Source: Clostridiales bacterium (GTDB lineage Bacteria; Bacillota; Clostridia; Oscillospirales; CAG-382). From it: a DNA stretch of 64,000 nt. The position numbers and the translations under genes were made by a program. The stretch's first letter is position 1, and the number at the start of each line of letters is the position of its first letter. The stretch spans positions 27,450 to 91,449 of the forward strand of contig QAKH01000059.1 of the NCBI GenBank assembly GCA_003343885.1. The letters are read 5' to 3'. Below, one piece after another: positions 1-9,557 of the stretch. The notes below the pieces were generated by a model. The model did not search any database, had not been told where the DNA came from, and saw only the letters and a list, made by a program, of their open reading frames with translations.

Positions 1-188
1 CACACTTCCGGGTACTTTTTGGAAGCTTTTTTCTTCGAGGAAAAACTGCGGCAACAACACGCTGTGAATTACAATTTGCTATCTCATAAGAAATGAAAAT
101 AAACAGAATGCCATTTTAAAAAAGTTCCATGAATTATATTTTTTTACATAAAATAAATAAAATATTAATATATTCGGGCTCAATTTTG
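1..188. other. window-edge stretch without a confident gene
   Basis: No gene can be supported here. On the plus strand one frame is open from base 1 to a TGA at 94-96 (31 codons), which could be the tail of a gene that starts before the window, but its translation matches no family I recognise. The rest, about 97-188, is very AT-rich and leads into the mraZ promoter. Confidence 0.3.
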
Positions 189-217
189 TTGAAATCAATA
201 TTTGTTTGCTATATAAT
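189..217 (+). promoter_or_regulatory. SigA-type promoter of the dcw cluster
   Basis: A -35 box TTGAAA (189-194) and a -10 box TATAAT (212-217) are separated by exactly 17 bases. Transcription should begin near 224, giving a leader of about 70 bases before mraZ. The two repeats at 224-236 and 264-276 then lie directly on the start site and in the leader, a good position for repression. Confidence 0.75.
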
Positions 218-223
218 ATAACC

Positions 224-276
224 AAGTGGAGCGAAAAACCTTAAAAAGGATTGATTTTCCCTAAAATGGAGCGAAA
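224..276 (+). promoter_or_regulatory. direct repeats upstream of mraZ, probable MraZ operator
   Basis: Two near-identical 13-base copies, AAGTGGAGCGAAA (224-236) and AAATGGAGCGAAA (264-276), begin 40 bases apart, about four helical turns. MraZ proteins are known to repress their own dcw operon by binding short G-rich direct repeats (TGG-type boxes) upstream of mraZ. Position and core sequence fit this. The assignment is an inference from family knowledge. Confidence 0.55.
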
Positions 277-296
277 TTTAAGAGGAGGTGCATGGC

Positions 297-716
297 GTGT
301 TTTCCGGAAAAGCTTATCACACAATCGACGCTAAGGGAAGACTGTTTATACCTGCCATGTACCGTGAAGAACTCGGAAACAGCTTCATTGTCGCAAAAGG
401 TTTTACCGATCCGTACCTCATTGTTTATCCTCAAAGTGAATGGGAAACTTTCATAGAGAAGGTAGACGAGCTGGGACTTGATAAAAGGGCAAGAAGTTTG
501 AAAAAGTACTTTATGATGAGCGCAAATCCAACTGAAATGGACGCACAGGGCAGGTTTGTTTTGTCTAAAGAACATAGAGAGTTTGCCGGACTTACTAAGG
601 AAGTCATTGTTTTGGGAATGAATAAAACAATAGAAATCTGGGACAGAGCATTGCTTGAAAAGCAAACCGAACAGCCGCCTGAAGACTTGGAAGAGTTTCT
701 CAGTATGCTTAAATAA
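297..716 (+). CDS. mraZ: transcriptional regulator MraZ
   Basis: MraZ is a DNA-binding autorepressor of the division and cell-wall cluster; rings of MraZ grip repeated operator boxes. The 139-residue protein has two SpoVT/AbrB-like halves. The first begins with the family hallmark HTIDAKGRLFIPA, and the second carries the matching MDAQGRFVLSKEHRE. I place the start at GTG 297 because AGGAGG at 283-288 sits 8 bases upstream and the protein then begins MFSGK as is usual. An upstream GTG at 288 overlaps that ribosome-binding site and is rejected. First gene of the dcw run, followed 26 bases later by rsmH. Confidence 0.95.
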   Translation: MFSGKAYHTIDAKGRLFIPAMYREELGNSFIVAKGFTDPYLIVYPQSEWETFIEKVDELGLDKRARSLKKYFMMSANPTEMDAQGRFVLSKEHREFAGLTKEVIVLGMNKTIEIWDRALLEKQTEQPPEDLEEFLSMLK

Positions 717-742
717 TAACCGGGTAGGAAAGCAGGTAGAAA

Positions 743-1684
743 ATGCAGGAGAATTACGGACACTATTCGGTTATGCTTGCCGAGACCGTAGACAGCTTGA
801 ATATAAAGCCCGGCGGAGTGTACGTGGACTGTACCCTCGGAGGAGCCGGACACTCAGCGAGAATTCTTGAAAAAATGGGCGGCGACGGAAAACTTGTAGG
901 CATTGACCGTGATGAGTACGCAATACAAAAAGCGTCGCAGCGCCTTGAAAAATACAAAGACAACATTTTGCTGATTAAGGGCAATTTTTGCGACGCCCCC
1001 GAGCTGTTAAGCGAAAACGGTATACATAAAATTGACGGAGTGGTCGCAGATCTCGGAGTATCTTCCTTTCAGCTTGATAACGCTGACAGAGGTTTTTCGT
1101 ATATGCACGACGCTCCGCTTGATATGCGTATGTCAAGACAGGACAAGCTAAGTGCGTACGACGTAGTAAACGGTTATGAAGAAAAAGAACTGTCACGTAT
1201 AATAAATCTTTTCGGCGAAGAAAGATTTGCGTCAAAGATAGCGTACAATATATGCCGTACAAGAGAAAAACAACCGATTAAAACAACCGCAGAGCTTGCG
1301 GAAGTGGTGAAAAACTCGATACCTGCCAAAAACAGAGCCGACGGACCTCACCCGGCAAAAAGAACTTTTCAGGCGATCCGAATAGAGGTAAACGGCGAGC
1401 TTGACGTTATAGACAAGATGATACTCGGCCTTTTTCCGATGCTTGAATCCGGGGGGAGGATGGCGGTAATTACCTTCCATTCACTTGAGGACAGAATCGT
1501 TAAGCATACCTTTGCGGAACTTGCAAAAGGCTGTGAGTGCCCGCCTGATTTTCCGGTGTGCGTGTGCGGGAAGAAGCCGCAGGGCGTTGTCGTGACAAAA
1601 AAACCGATTTTGCCTTCAGAGCAGGAGCTTGAGGAAAATCCTCGTTCCAGAAGCGCAAAACTGAGAGTTTGCGAAAAAATTTAA
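743..1684 (+). CDS. rsmH: 16S rRNA (cytosine-1402-N4) methyltransferase RsmH
   Basis: This S-adenosylmethionine-dependent enzyme (also MraW) methylates N4 of C1402 in the ribosomal P site of 16S rRNA. The 313-residue protein has family-typical length. It shows the N-terminal HYSVMLAETVD, the SAM-binding glycine-rich stretch VDCTLGGAGHS, the motif GVVADLGVSSFQLD, and the C-terminal VITFHSLEDRIVK. It lies directly after mraZ, the conserved order in dcw clusters, and is probably co-transcribed. Confidence 0.97.
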   Translation: MQENYGHYSVMLAETVDSLNIKPGGVYVDCTLGGAGHSARILEKMGGDGKLVGIDRDEYAIQKASQRLEKYKDNILLIKGNFCDAPELLSENGIHKIDGVVADLGVSSFQLDNADRGFSYMHDAPLDMRMSRQDKLSAYDVVNGYEEKELSRIINLFGEERFASKIAYNICRTREKQPIKTTAELAEVVKNSIPAKNRADGPHPAKRTFQAIRIEVNGELDVIDKMILGLFPMLESGGRMAVITFHSLEDRIVKHTFAELAKGCECPPDFPVCVCGKKPQGVVVTKKPILPSEQELEENPRSRSAKLRVCEKI

Positions 1685-1741
1685 ATATATAAAGTGGGAA
1701 AAATACAAAACAAATATGATGAAAGAAAGGAATGCTGCAAA

Positions 1742-2524
1742 ATGACGTATAATGCCGGCATAGAATACATAAATCTCAAGGACGCTAAATACAATAGAGA
1801 TAAGAGGATGATGAAAACCGGCGTAAAATCTCCGGTATCAGTATCGGCAAACACCGTCAGAACAGCTCCTGTTCGTTCGTCACAGAACACCGCTGTTTCC
1901 AGAAGCAAAAATAACGCTTCGAGGAATACCGCAAGTTCAGTTATCCCTGTTAAAAGAAATGTACCGGCATATGCTAAGACAATGTCAAAACCATATTCAT
2001 ATTCACGAGCACACGCTTCCGTACGTGTAAATCCTGTCGATGAAGAGTATACGGCAAAGGACGTTATCGGCGACATTGCTGATGCGATAGGTCGTGCTGC
2101 GGCAAAAAAGCTCAAGGAAGCCGAGAGGGAAAGATCAAGACGCCCGAGATACATAGTTAGAAAAGCGGAAAATATAAAACCGCTGCCTATATCTGTCATA
2201 GGCTATATGCTGGTCTTTGCGGCTATCGCAGCATTCTTGGTTCTTGGCAACAGCAGGATAAACGAGGCAACGCTAAAGGCTGATGCTCTTAAAAGTGAGA
2301 TAGCGCTTGAAACAGAGCGCTCATATGAGCTGTCATCTGCAATAAACCAGAGAAAAGATATGGCGTATATAGAAGATTACGCTGAAAACGTTCTCGGTAT
2401 GGTTAAATCGACCGATGTTGCAAAAAGATATGTGAGCATTTCGGGCGAAGACAAGATAGTTGTAAGAAACGCTGCCATTGAACCGTCAAATCAAACAGCG
2501 GAGCAGACGGTATCAGGAAATTGA
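1742..2524 (+). CDS. ftsL: FtsL-like septum formation initiator
   Basis: Bitopic division protein of the FtsL/DivIC class, which pairs with FtsQ/DivIB and helps activate the FtsW-PBP synthase at the septum. The 260-residue protein is long for FtsL. It has a basic, Ser/Asn-rich cytoplasmic part of about 150 residues, one membrane helix (around ISVIGYMLVFAAIAAFLVLG), then a short heptad-like extracellular part ending near YAENVLGMVKS, typical of FtsL. ATG 1742 is preferred because a purine-rich GAAAGAAAGG lies 11 bases upstream; an in-frame GTG at 1694 has no such site. The gene position between rsmH and a PBP supports the call more than sequence does. Confidence 0.8.
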   Translation: MTYNAGIEYINLKDAKYNRDKRMMKTGVKSPVSVSANTVRTAPVRSSQNTAVSRSKNNASRNTASSVIPVKRNVPAYAKTMSKPYSYSRAHASVRVNPVDEEYTAKDVIGDIADAIGRAAAKKLKEAERERSRRPRYIVRKAENIKPLPISVIGYMLVFAAIAAFLVLGNSRINEATLKADALKSEIALETERSYELSSAINQRKDMAYIEDYAENVLGMVKSTDVAKRYVSISGEDKIVVRNAAIEPSNQTAEQTVSGN

Positions 2525-2554
2525 AGTAAATATTAGGCAAACAGGAGGATGCAC

Positions 2555-4807
2555 ATGTTTGGAAATAATATAAAGAAACCGATGTATATCCGTGGGATAA
2601 TGGTTATTTGTGTGTTCATCCTGCTTGCGGTGCTTTTAGGAGCAAGACTTTGGTATTTGCAGATAATAGAAGCTGATAAATATAAAACGGGAGCATACGA
2701 GCAGTATACTACCGAAATAACAATAAGCCCTCAAAGGGGTACTATTTACGACCGTAACATGACGCCGCTGGCTGTAAGTGCTACGGTTGAAACTGTTTTT
2801 ATATCACCGTACGAGATAGCTACACAAAACGAAAACAAGCCGGCGGATGAAATTGTTGATATTGAGGCTGAAAAGAATAAGATAGCGGATTTTCTTTCTG
2901 TTACGCTTGACGTTGACAAACAAGAGATCCTTGATCGTATGGAAAAGACGAATTCGCAGTATCAGATTATAAAGAAAAAAGTAGAAAGAGATATTTGCGA
3001 CCAAATAAGAGTTTTTATTAACGAAAATGATATAGTCGGCATACATCTTGAGGAAGATGTAAAAAGATATTATCCGTACGGCAGTCTTGCCAGTCATGTT
3101 ATCGGTTTTACTAATTCTGAAAACGTCGGAGTACTGGGCGTGGAGTCGTATTATGAAAACTACCTCAAGGGAAGCTCCGGAAAGATAGTGACAGCGCAAA
3201 ACGCAACCGGCAAGGATATGCCCTTTGAATATGAAAGTTACGTCGAAGCAGAGAACGGAACAAACGTTGTCCTGACGATAGATTGGCAAATACAGTCTAT
3301 TTTGGAAAAAAATCTCGAAATCGCGCTCAGCGATACAAATGCGCAAAACCGTGTTTTCGGCATTATAATGGACGTTAATACCGCTGAAATTCTAGCTATG
3401 TCTACCAAACCCGACTACGATTTAAATTCTCCGTATGAACTGGATGAACTTTCTCAAGCCAAACTTGATGCTTTTGTCGGAACAGAGGAAGAGAAAAATA
3501 CTTACTATAAAGAACTGCTTGAAGGACTTTGGAAAAATAAAGTAATAACAGAGACGTATGAACCCGGTTCAACCTTTAAACTCATAACAAGCGCTATGGC
3601 TATGGAAGAAAACGTTGTGTCCGAGAGCGATATGTTTTATTGCTCAGGTTCAAAGAGTATCGGAGGGTATGTAATACACTGCCATCAGGCCGGCGGACAC
3701 GGTTCGGAGAACTTTGAGCAGGCACTGCAGAATTCCTGTAACCCGGTGTTTATGGAACTTGCCGAAAGAGTCGGAAAAGAGAGTTTTTATAAATATTTTG
3801 AGGCGTATGGCTTTACAGAAAAAACAGGAATTGATTTAGCCGGAGAAGTTTCAAGTATATACCACACAAATATTGATGAATTCAACCAGACCGAGCTTGC
3901 TGTTTATTCCTTCGGTCAGACCTTTAAAATTACACCTATGCAGCAGATCTGCGGAGTTTCCGCAGTGGCAAACGGGGGAGATCTGCTGAAGCCTCATGTT
4001 GTTAAAGCCCTGGTTGACGATGAGGGAAATGTAATAAAGAGTTATGATACCGAGGTAGTACGCAAGGTAAACTCTGAAGAAACTTCAAAAACGCTGATGG
4101 CATATCTGATGAACGGCATAAACGTAGGTTCGACAAAAAATGCTTACGTAAAAGGGTATAATATAGCAGCGAAAACCGGAACTTCACAAAAAAGAGATAA
4201 GGAAGGCAATCTTTATATAGGTTCCTGCGTTGCCTTTGCACCGGCAGAGGATCCTCAGATAGCAATACTTATCGGTATAGACGAACCGTCAAACGGTGAG
4301 TACTACGGAGGAGTTATCGCGGCTCCGGTTGTTTCGTCCGTACTTTCGGAAGTTTTGCCTTACCTCAACATAGAACCTTCTCTTACTGAAGAAGAAGCGG
4401 CGACGCTTGATGTTCCGGTGTCGGATTACAGAGGAATGACTCTTGAAGAAGCAAAAGAAGCAGTCCAAAATTCCGGATTTACCACAAAGGTAATAGGAGA
4501 TGGAGATACAGTTACAGAACAGCTTCCTCGTTATGGCGGAAAGATCCCGCAGGGAGGAATAGTAATACTGTATACCGGCTCCGAGGTCCCGACAGAAAAC
4601 GTGACTGTTCCTGATGTGTCCGGATATTCGCCGGCACAGGCAAATAAGACGCTTATAAATGCTGGACTGAATATAAGAATGGAAGGCGCTTACAGAGAAG
4701 ATGTTTCGGGCGCAGTAGCCTCAAAACAGACTCCGGAAGCTGGAGCTGTCGTTCAACCCGGAACTGTCGTGGAAGTTGAATTCTGGCATATGGATTCGTA
4801 TGATTAA
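2555..4807 (+). CDS. class B penicillin-binding protein with PASTA domains (FtsI/SpoVD type)
   Basis: A transpeptidase that cross-links septal or spore peptidoglycan, working with FtsW or SpoVE. The 750-residue protein has an N-terminal membrane anchor (about 12-32), a PBP dimerisation domain opening with RGTIYDRN, and a transpeptidase domain with the acyl-serine motif STFK (serine near residue 339), SCN in QNSCNPVF and KTGTS. Two PASTA domains occupy roughly residues 615-750. ATG 2555 is chosen since AGGAGG (2543-2548) is 6 bases away; ATG 2549 abuts it. It is the only PBP in the cluster, so vegetative (FtsI) and sporulation (SpoVD) roles cannot be told apart. Confidence 0.93.
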   Translation: MFGNNIKKPMYIRGIMVICVFILLAVLLGARLWYLQIIEADKYKTGAYEQYTTEITISPQRGTIYDRNMTPLAVSATVETVFISPYEIATQNENKPADEIVDIEAEKNKIADFLSVTLDVDKQEILDRMEKTNSQYQIIKKKVERDICDQIRVFINENDIVGIHLEEDVKRYYPYGSLASHVIGFTNSENVGVLGVESYYENYLKGSSGKIVTAQNATGKDMPFEYESYVEAENGTNVVLTIDWQIQSILEKNLEIALSDTNAQNRVFGIIMDVNTAEILAMSTKPDYDLNSPYELDELSQAKLDAFVGTEEEKNTYYKELLEGLWKNKVITETYEPGSTFKLITSAMAMEENVVSESDMFYCSGSKSIGGYVIHCHQAGGHGSENFEQALQNSCNPVFMELAERVGKESFYKYFEAYGFTEKTGIDLAGEVSSIYHTNIDEFNQTELAVYSFGQTFKITPMQQICGVSAVANGGDLLKPHVVKALVDDEGNVIKSYDTEVVRKVNSEETSKTLMAYLMNGINVGSTKNAYVKGYNIAAKTGTSQKRDKEGNLYIGSCVAFAPAEDPQIAILIGIDEPSNGEYYGGVIAAPVVSSVLSEVLPYLNIEPSLTEEEAATLDVPVSDYRGMTLEEAKEAVQNSGFTTKVIGDGDTVTEQLPRYGGKIPQGGIVILYTGSEVPTENVTVPDVSGYSPAQANKTLINAGLNIRMEGAYREDVSGAVASKQTPEAGAVVQPGTVVEVEFWHMDSYD

Positions 4808-4851
4808 CCAATGCGGTCAAAACCAAGGAATGTAATTGGAGAGTGTTAGGT

Positions 4852-5835
4852 ATGGACAATACAACCTATGTTATGCTTGGCGGAGCTATAATTTGCTTTG
4901 CCGCGACGGCGGTGTTGGGGAAAATATTTATTCCTGTGCTCAAGAGTATTAAAATGGGACAGAAAATATTGGATATAGGCCCGAGATGGCATAAATCCAA
5001 AGAAGGCACTCCGACAATGGGAGGACTGTTCTTCATAGTGCCGATTGTGGCTGTCGGAGCTGCAATAGGCGTTATCAGCGGCAACAGCGCAATATATATA
5101 CACCTTGCATTCCTGCTTCTCAACGGAGCTATCGGTTTTATCGACGACTACGTAAAGTTCTTCAAAAAGCAAAATGCCGGACTTTCTCCGTCGCAAAAGA
5201 TGATTTTGCAGTTTACTGTTGCGGCGGCATACATATTCGCTCTTTACGCTACCGAACATATCGATACTGTTATAAAACTGCCGTTTACAAGCGAAAGCTT
5301 TGAATTAAATATCGTTGTGTATTGCCTGCTTGCCGTAGTCGGAATAGTTTTTACGGTAAACAGCGTAAACCTTACTGACGGAATAGACGGACTTGCGTCA
5401 AGCATTACCGCAGTTGTGATGGTGTTTATGGCTGCTCTTGGATTTAAGACAGAGAATGAAATTGCCGTTATACTGTCAGGCTGTGTTATCGGAGGAACGC
5501 TTGGATTCTTGGTATATAATTTTTATCCGGCAAAGGTTTTCATGGGCGATACCGGCTCTCTGTTTCTCGGGGCTGCGGTCAGCAGTATGGCGTTTGTACT
5601 CGATTGTCCGCTGCTGCTGATTTTTACGGGATTTATGTATTACGTGGAAGCGTTTTCGGTAATAATACAGGTAACAAGCTATAAGCTTACAAAAAAAAGA
5701 GTGTTTAAAATGACGCCGATACATCATCATTTTGAGATGAGCGGATGGTCGGAAATAAAAATAGTTACCGTGTTTTCGGTAATAACTGCGTTAACATGCA
5801 CGCTTGGAAGCTTCGGATTTTTGCCGGTGCTGTAA
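4852..5835 (+). CDS. mraY: phospho-N-acetylmuramoyl-pentapeptide-transferase MraY
   Basis: Polytopic membrane enzyme that transfers phospho-MurNAc-pentapeptide from UDP to undecaprenyl phosphate, forming lipid I. The 327-residue protein shows GTPTMGG, the aspartate pair GFIDDYVKF, VNLTDGIDGLA, FMGDTGSL and the His-rich MTPIHHHFE loop, all diagnostic, with about ten hydrophobic segments. ATG 4852 lies 8 bases after GGAGAG; an in-frame GTG at 4843 overlaps that site. murE and murF, which often precede mraY, are absent. Confidence 0.97.
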   Translation: MDNTTYVMLGGAIICFAATAVLGKIFIPVLKSIKMGQKILDIGPRWHKSKEGTPTMGGLFFIVPIVAVGAAIGVISGNSAIYIHLAFLLLNGAIGFIDDYVKFFKKQNAGLSPSQKMILQFTVAAAYIFALYATEHIDTVIKLPFTSESFELNIVVYCLLAVVGIVFTVNSVNLTDGIDGLASSITAVVMVFMAALGFKTENEIAVILSGCVIGGTLGFLVYNFYPAKVFMGDTGSLFLGAAVSSMAFVLDCPLLLIFTGFMYYVEAFSVIIQVTSYKLTKKRVFKMTPIHHHFEMSGWSEIKIVTVFSVITALTCTLGSFGFLPVL

Positions 5836-5888
5836 TGATGCAAATGTAATGTAAAGACATAAAATTTCATAAGAAAAGAGGAAGAACT

Positions 5889-7328
5889 TTGGATAATACC
5901 GGCTTCGGTTATGGAATAGAAAATCAAAACAACAGTACAAAGAAAGTTCCGAAAAAGAAAATTCCAAAAAAAGCCGAACCGAGACGCCGAAGTGTTGTCA
6001 AACTGGTTGGCGGGGTAGACAGACCTTTTCTTGTAACTATAATTCTTTTGCTGTGCCTTGGAACTGTTATGGTTTTCAGCGCAAGCTATCCGTACGCAAA
6101 CGCAAATTTTAACGGAGACAGTTATCGCTTTGCAAGGCGGCAGCTGATGTTTGTAATTCCCAGTATAGCTGCAATGCTTATAATAGCTAAAGTAAATTGG
6201 TTCAATTACTATAATATACGTAAGCTGACAAAATTAGCTTTGATAGTGTCAATAATACTGCTTGCCGGAGTTCTGGTTGTGGGAAAAAATCTCGGCGGCG
6301 CAACAAGATGGTATTCAATAGGTCCGATAACAGTCCAGCCGTCGGAAATAGTGAAATTTACGCTCGTTATGTTTTTCGCCGATTACGCTGACAGATACGC
6401 AGAGCAAATACGGACAAAAGGAAGTCCGAAAAGCATACTGACCGTCGTGCTGCCGTTCGTGCTTATCTGCGGAGCCGGAGCAGGAATGTTTATAGTATTT
6501 GACAATAAAGTGATTGGCGCGGTGTTTGCCGGAGCCATACTGCTTATGGCACTTGCGTTCATGTATATATCAAATATGAAAAAAACAGCGCCTGCTTTTT
6601 ATTACGGAGTTCTTCCTTATATTATAATTCTCGGCATAGTTGGAGTGCTGCTGTATCTTCAGCCGCATGTATCAGGTCTTATTATCATGGCTGGAATTAC
6701 GTTTGCCATGATGTTTATGGGAGGAACGAATTTGTTCTATCTCATTTCCGGAGCGGGAGTAGGAGCTGTCGGACTTTTTGTAATAGCAATGACAATGGGC
6801 CATTCATCAAGCCGTATAAAAGTTTGGCAGGATCCGTTCTCATATTTGCTTGAAGGTGGTTGGCAGCCGGCTCAGTCATTGTACGCAATAGGCTCCGGTG
6901 GCTTTTGGGGAGTAGGTTTCGGAAACAGCAGACAAAAGCATCTGTACCTGCCGGAACCGCAAAACGACTACATCTTCTCAATATGGTGTGAGGAGATGGG
7001 TTTCATAGGCGCTATGCTTGTTATTTGTATATTTCTGTTTTTCATATATAGAGGAATTTTGATAGGACTTCGTGCTCCGGACAGATTCAGTTCGTTGCTT
7101 GTAATCGGAATAATAATGCACGTCGGACTTCAGATGGTTCTTAATATCGCCGTCGTAACCAACTCACTGCCGAGTACCGGTATTTCACTTCCGTTTTTCA
7201 GTTACGGCGGAACGTCAATTCTGATATTACTCGCGGAAATGGGGGTTGTGCTGTCGGTGTCGCGCTTTTCTTCGGTTGAAAAAAGTACCGGAGAAGACGA
7301 CAAAACGAGACAAACTTCGCCGCAGTAA
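5889..7328 (+). CDS. ftsW: lipid II polymerase FtsW (SEDS family)
   Basis: SEDS-family glycosyltransferase that polymerises lipid II at the septum with a class B PBP. The 479-residue protein has about ten membrane segments and family motifs GGATRWYSIGPITVQPSEI and, near the end, GISLPFFSYGGTS. A cytoplasmic N-terminal extension of about 45 residues is rich in Lys, Arg and Pro, followed by DRPFLVTIILLL. The TTG start at 5889 is backed by AAGAGG seven bases upstream. RodA or SpoVE are alternatives, but the place between mraY and murG favours FtsW. Confidence 0.92.
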   Translation: MDNTGFGYGIENQNNSTKKVPKKKIPKKAEPRRRSVVKLVGGVDRPFLVTIILLLCLGTVMVFSASYPYANANFNGDSYRFARRQLMFVIPSIAAMLIIAKVNWFNYYNIRKLTKLALIVSIILLAGVLVVGKNLGGATRWYSIGPITVQPSEIVKFTLVMFFADYADRYAEQIRTKGSPKSILTVVLPFVLICGAGAGMFIVFDNKVIGAVFAGAILLMALAFMYISNMKKTAPAFYYGVLPYIIILGIVGVLLYLQPHVSGLIIMAGITFAMMFMGGTNLFYLISGAGVGAVGLFVIAMTMGHSSSRIKVWQDPFSYLLEGGWQPAQSLYAIGSGGFWGVGFGNSRQKHLYLPEPQNDYIFSIWCEEMGFIGAMLVICIFLFFIYRGILIGLRAPDRFSSLLVIGIIMHVGLQMVLNIAVVTNSLPSTGISLPFFSYGGTSILILLAEMGVVLSVSRFSSVEKSTGEDDKTRQTSPQ

Positions 7329-7393
7329 AATGTTATTATATACAAAATGCCAAACAGCGTAATAATTCGTGCTTAAAGAGAGGTACTCAAAAA

Positions 7394-8524
7394 ATGAGAG
7401 TTCTTGTCAGCGGAGGCGGAACTGCCGGACATATAAATCCGGCTCTTGCCATAGCGGATAAAATAAAGTCGGAAAGGCCTGACAGCATTATAGAATATGT
7501 GGGAACTCCGACCGGAATGGAAACAAGACTTGTTCCCAATGCCGGCTATAAAATTCATACTGTTGCGGTAAGAGGATTTAAAAGAAAACTCAGCCTCTCA
7601 AATATAGACGCAGCGGTTAAAGCGGTTACATCCGTTCAGAAAGCAAAAAAAATAATTCGTGAATTCGAGCCGGACATAGTTATAGGAACGGGCGGATATG
7701 TAAGCTGGCCGGTTGTAAAGGCGGCGGCAAAACTCGGTGTTCCTACTCTTATCCACGAGCAAAATGCTGTTCCCGGTGTTACCACAAAAATGCTTTCCAA
7801 GTACGTAGACCGAGTTCTTATCAGTTTTGAAAACTCCATGGAGTTTTTTGACTGCAAAAAAGATAAGCTGGTTTTTACAGGAAACCCTGTTTCGGAAAAA
7901 ATGCTGTCGGCAAACAAAGATGAAACTCGCCGCCTGCTTGGAATTGAGGATAATAAAACCGTTATCCTTTCCGCCGGCGGAAGTCTCGGAGCCAAGATGA
8001 TAAATGAATCTGTTCACTACCTGATTAAACACTATACCTCGTGTACGGACAAAGTTAGGCACTTTCACGCTACGGGACGCGGAGGATATGATGAACAGGC
8101 ACTGCTGTACAGGTCCGAAGGCTTTACCGAGGCTGACAGTGAAACTCTTAAAAAAGGCGGCGTAACGGTTAAAAAGTACATATATAACATGCCGGAATTA
8201 CTTGCTGCGGCTGATATTGTAATATGCCGTGCCGGTGCTATGACGCTCTCAGAAATAGCTTGCATGGGAAAAGCGTCAATAATAGTGCCGTCACCAAACG
8301 TAACCAACAATCATCAGTATAAAAACGCAAAGGTACTTGCAGATGCAGGAGCTGCGGTGCTGATTGAAGAGAAAGATTTAACCGGACAGCTGCTTTGCGA
8401 AAAAGTTAAATATTTTGTGGATAATCCTGAAGAAAGAAAAAAAATGGAGGATAACGTACGCAAGTTTGCTGTTATGGACGCACTTGACAGAATATATTCC
8501 GAAATTTGCGGGCTTGCGGACTGA
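7394..8524 (+). CDS. murG: UDP-GlcNAc:lipid I N-acetylglucosaminyltransferase MurG
   Basis: Peripheral inner-leaflet enzyme that adds GlcNAc to lipid I to give lipid II. The 376-residue protein has the GT-B fold with N-terminal glycine loop GGGTAGHINPALA, the HEQNAVPG motif, the second glycine loop SAGGSLGAK and the C-terminal donor-binding CRAGAMTLSEIA. It lies 65 bases after ftsW, so MurG supplies lipid II beside the genes for the polymerase and transpeptidase. Confidence 0.97.
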   Translation: MRVLVSGGGTAGHINPALAIADKIKSERPDSIIEYVGTPTGMETRLVPNAGYKIHTVAVRGFKRKLSLSNIDAAVKAVTSVQKAKKIIREFEPDIVIGTGGYVSWPVVKAAAKLGVPTLIHEQNAVPGVTTKMLSKYVDRVLISFENSMEFFDCKKDKLVFTGNPVSEKMLSANKDETRRLLGIEDNKTVILSAGGSLGAKMINESVHYLIKHYTSCTDKVRHFHATGRGGYDEQALLYRSEGFTEADSETLKKGGVTVKKYIYNMPELLAAADIVICRAGAMTLSEIACMGKASIIVPSPNVTNNHQYKNAKVLADAGAAVLIEEKDLTGQLLCEKVKYFVDNPEERKKMEDNVRKFAVMDALDRIYSEICGLAD

Positions 8525-8576
8525 ACTGTGAGAATTAATTGTGGGAATTAATTTGAAGATGCTTTGGAGGAGTTAA

Positions 8577-9395
8577 ATGGACGGCAACCGGGTTAACTCA
8601 AAAAGGTCGACCGAAATGGACGTATCAACTGCGAAAAGAAGAGTTGTAAAGAAAAAGGCAAAAAATAAGTTTTTCGCATTTTTGGTTGTGCTGATTTTGA
8701 TGGTTCTTACGGCTTGGCTGTTGTTTGATAAAATATTTGTAATTAAGTCTTTTAAAATCAGCGGCGGTATTGAATATACCGAAGAACAGGCTGCGGCGAT
8801 GGCGGAAAAAATAGGACTTAAAAGCGGAATGCATATGTTCGGCTTTGATAAAAATGAAGCGCAGCAGTTGGCAAAATATGCGCTTTCAGAGTTTGACAGC
8901 GTAAAAATTGAATATGACATTCCCGATAAGATAGTATTCAAAGTTGTTGAATCTGAGCCGGCAATGTATATTTCGCAAGGCGATTATACGTTTATTTTGT
9001 CGGAAGGCTTGAGGGTAATGTCTATGTCGGATAGCTCTGAACAGGCGGAGAACCTTGAGCTAAAGCACGTCTACATAAGCGGAGTAACGAGCTGCGTTGC
9101 CGGCGAGTTCCTTTCGACTGATAATAACTCCGACACCATACTTAAGGAGCTGTATGCTGTTTTAAAGGAAGAAGAAGTGCTTGCCGAGGCAGATGAAATA
9201 GATGTTACGAATAGGTTTGCGCTGACATTTAAATATAAGGACAGGTATGACGTTAAACTTGGAGATTCGGAAAATCTGACAGTGAAAGTCAGGTTTATGA
9301 AATCGATAGAAGAAAAACTGAAAGATACTGATAAAGGTTCTATCGACGTTTCAGATGAAAACTACCGGGAAGGTATCTTTAAGGCTTACAATTAA
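8577..9395 (+). CDS. ftsQ: cell division protein FtsQ/DivIB
   Basis: Bitopic division protein that scaffolds FtsL/DivIC and restrains or activates septal wall synthesis. The 272-residue protein has a basic cytoplasmic head of about 35 residues, one membrane helix (about 36-55), a POTRA domain starting IKSFKISGGIEYTEEQ, and a beta domain. GGAGG lies at the right distance before ATG 8577. Sequence in this family is poorly conserved, so the call rests on architecture and on its place between murG and ftsZ. Confidence 0.88.
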   Translation: MDGNRVNSKRSTEMDVSTAKRRVVKKKAKNKFFAFLVVLILMVLTAWLLFDKIFVIKSFKISGGIEYTEEQAAAMAEKIGLKSGMHMFGFDKNEAQQLAKYALSEFDSVKIEYDIPDKIVFKVVESEPAMYISQGDYTFILSEGLRVMSMSDSSEQAENLELKHVYISGVTSCVAGEFLSTDNNSDTILKELYAVLKEEEVLAEADEIDVTNRFALTFKYKDRYDVKLGDSENLTVKVRFMKSIEEKLKDTDKGSIDVSDENYREGIFKAYN

Positions 9396-9431
9396 CCGCA
9401 TAAATAAATGTAAAAAAAATGTTAACTGCTG

Positions 9432-9448
9432 AGCTTTTTGCCAAAAAG
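9432..9448 (+). other. small hairpin between ftsQ and ftsZ
   Basis: A perfect inverted repeat GCTTTTT / AAAAAGC with a three-base loop lies just after ftsQ and just before a ftsZ promoter. No T-tract follows it, so it is not a convincing terminator; it may trim or slow readthrough. Confidence 0.3.
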
Positions 9449-9450
9449 CC

Positions 9451-9479
9451 TTGAAAATTGATTGTGAAAAGTTTATTAT
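9451..9479 (+). promoter_or_regulatory. probable ftsZ promoter
   Basis: TTGAAA (9451-9456) and TATTAT (9474-9479) are 17 bases apart, about 80 bases before ftsZ. A separate promoter would let ftsZ be expressed above the level of the upstream dcw operon, as is common in Firmicutes. Confidence 0.55.
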
Positions 9480-9557
9480 ATATATTGTATAGATATCTCT
9501 GTGATAATTTGCACTGCATATAATTTGAATGACGATAGAAAACAGGAGGAAGTTTAA

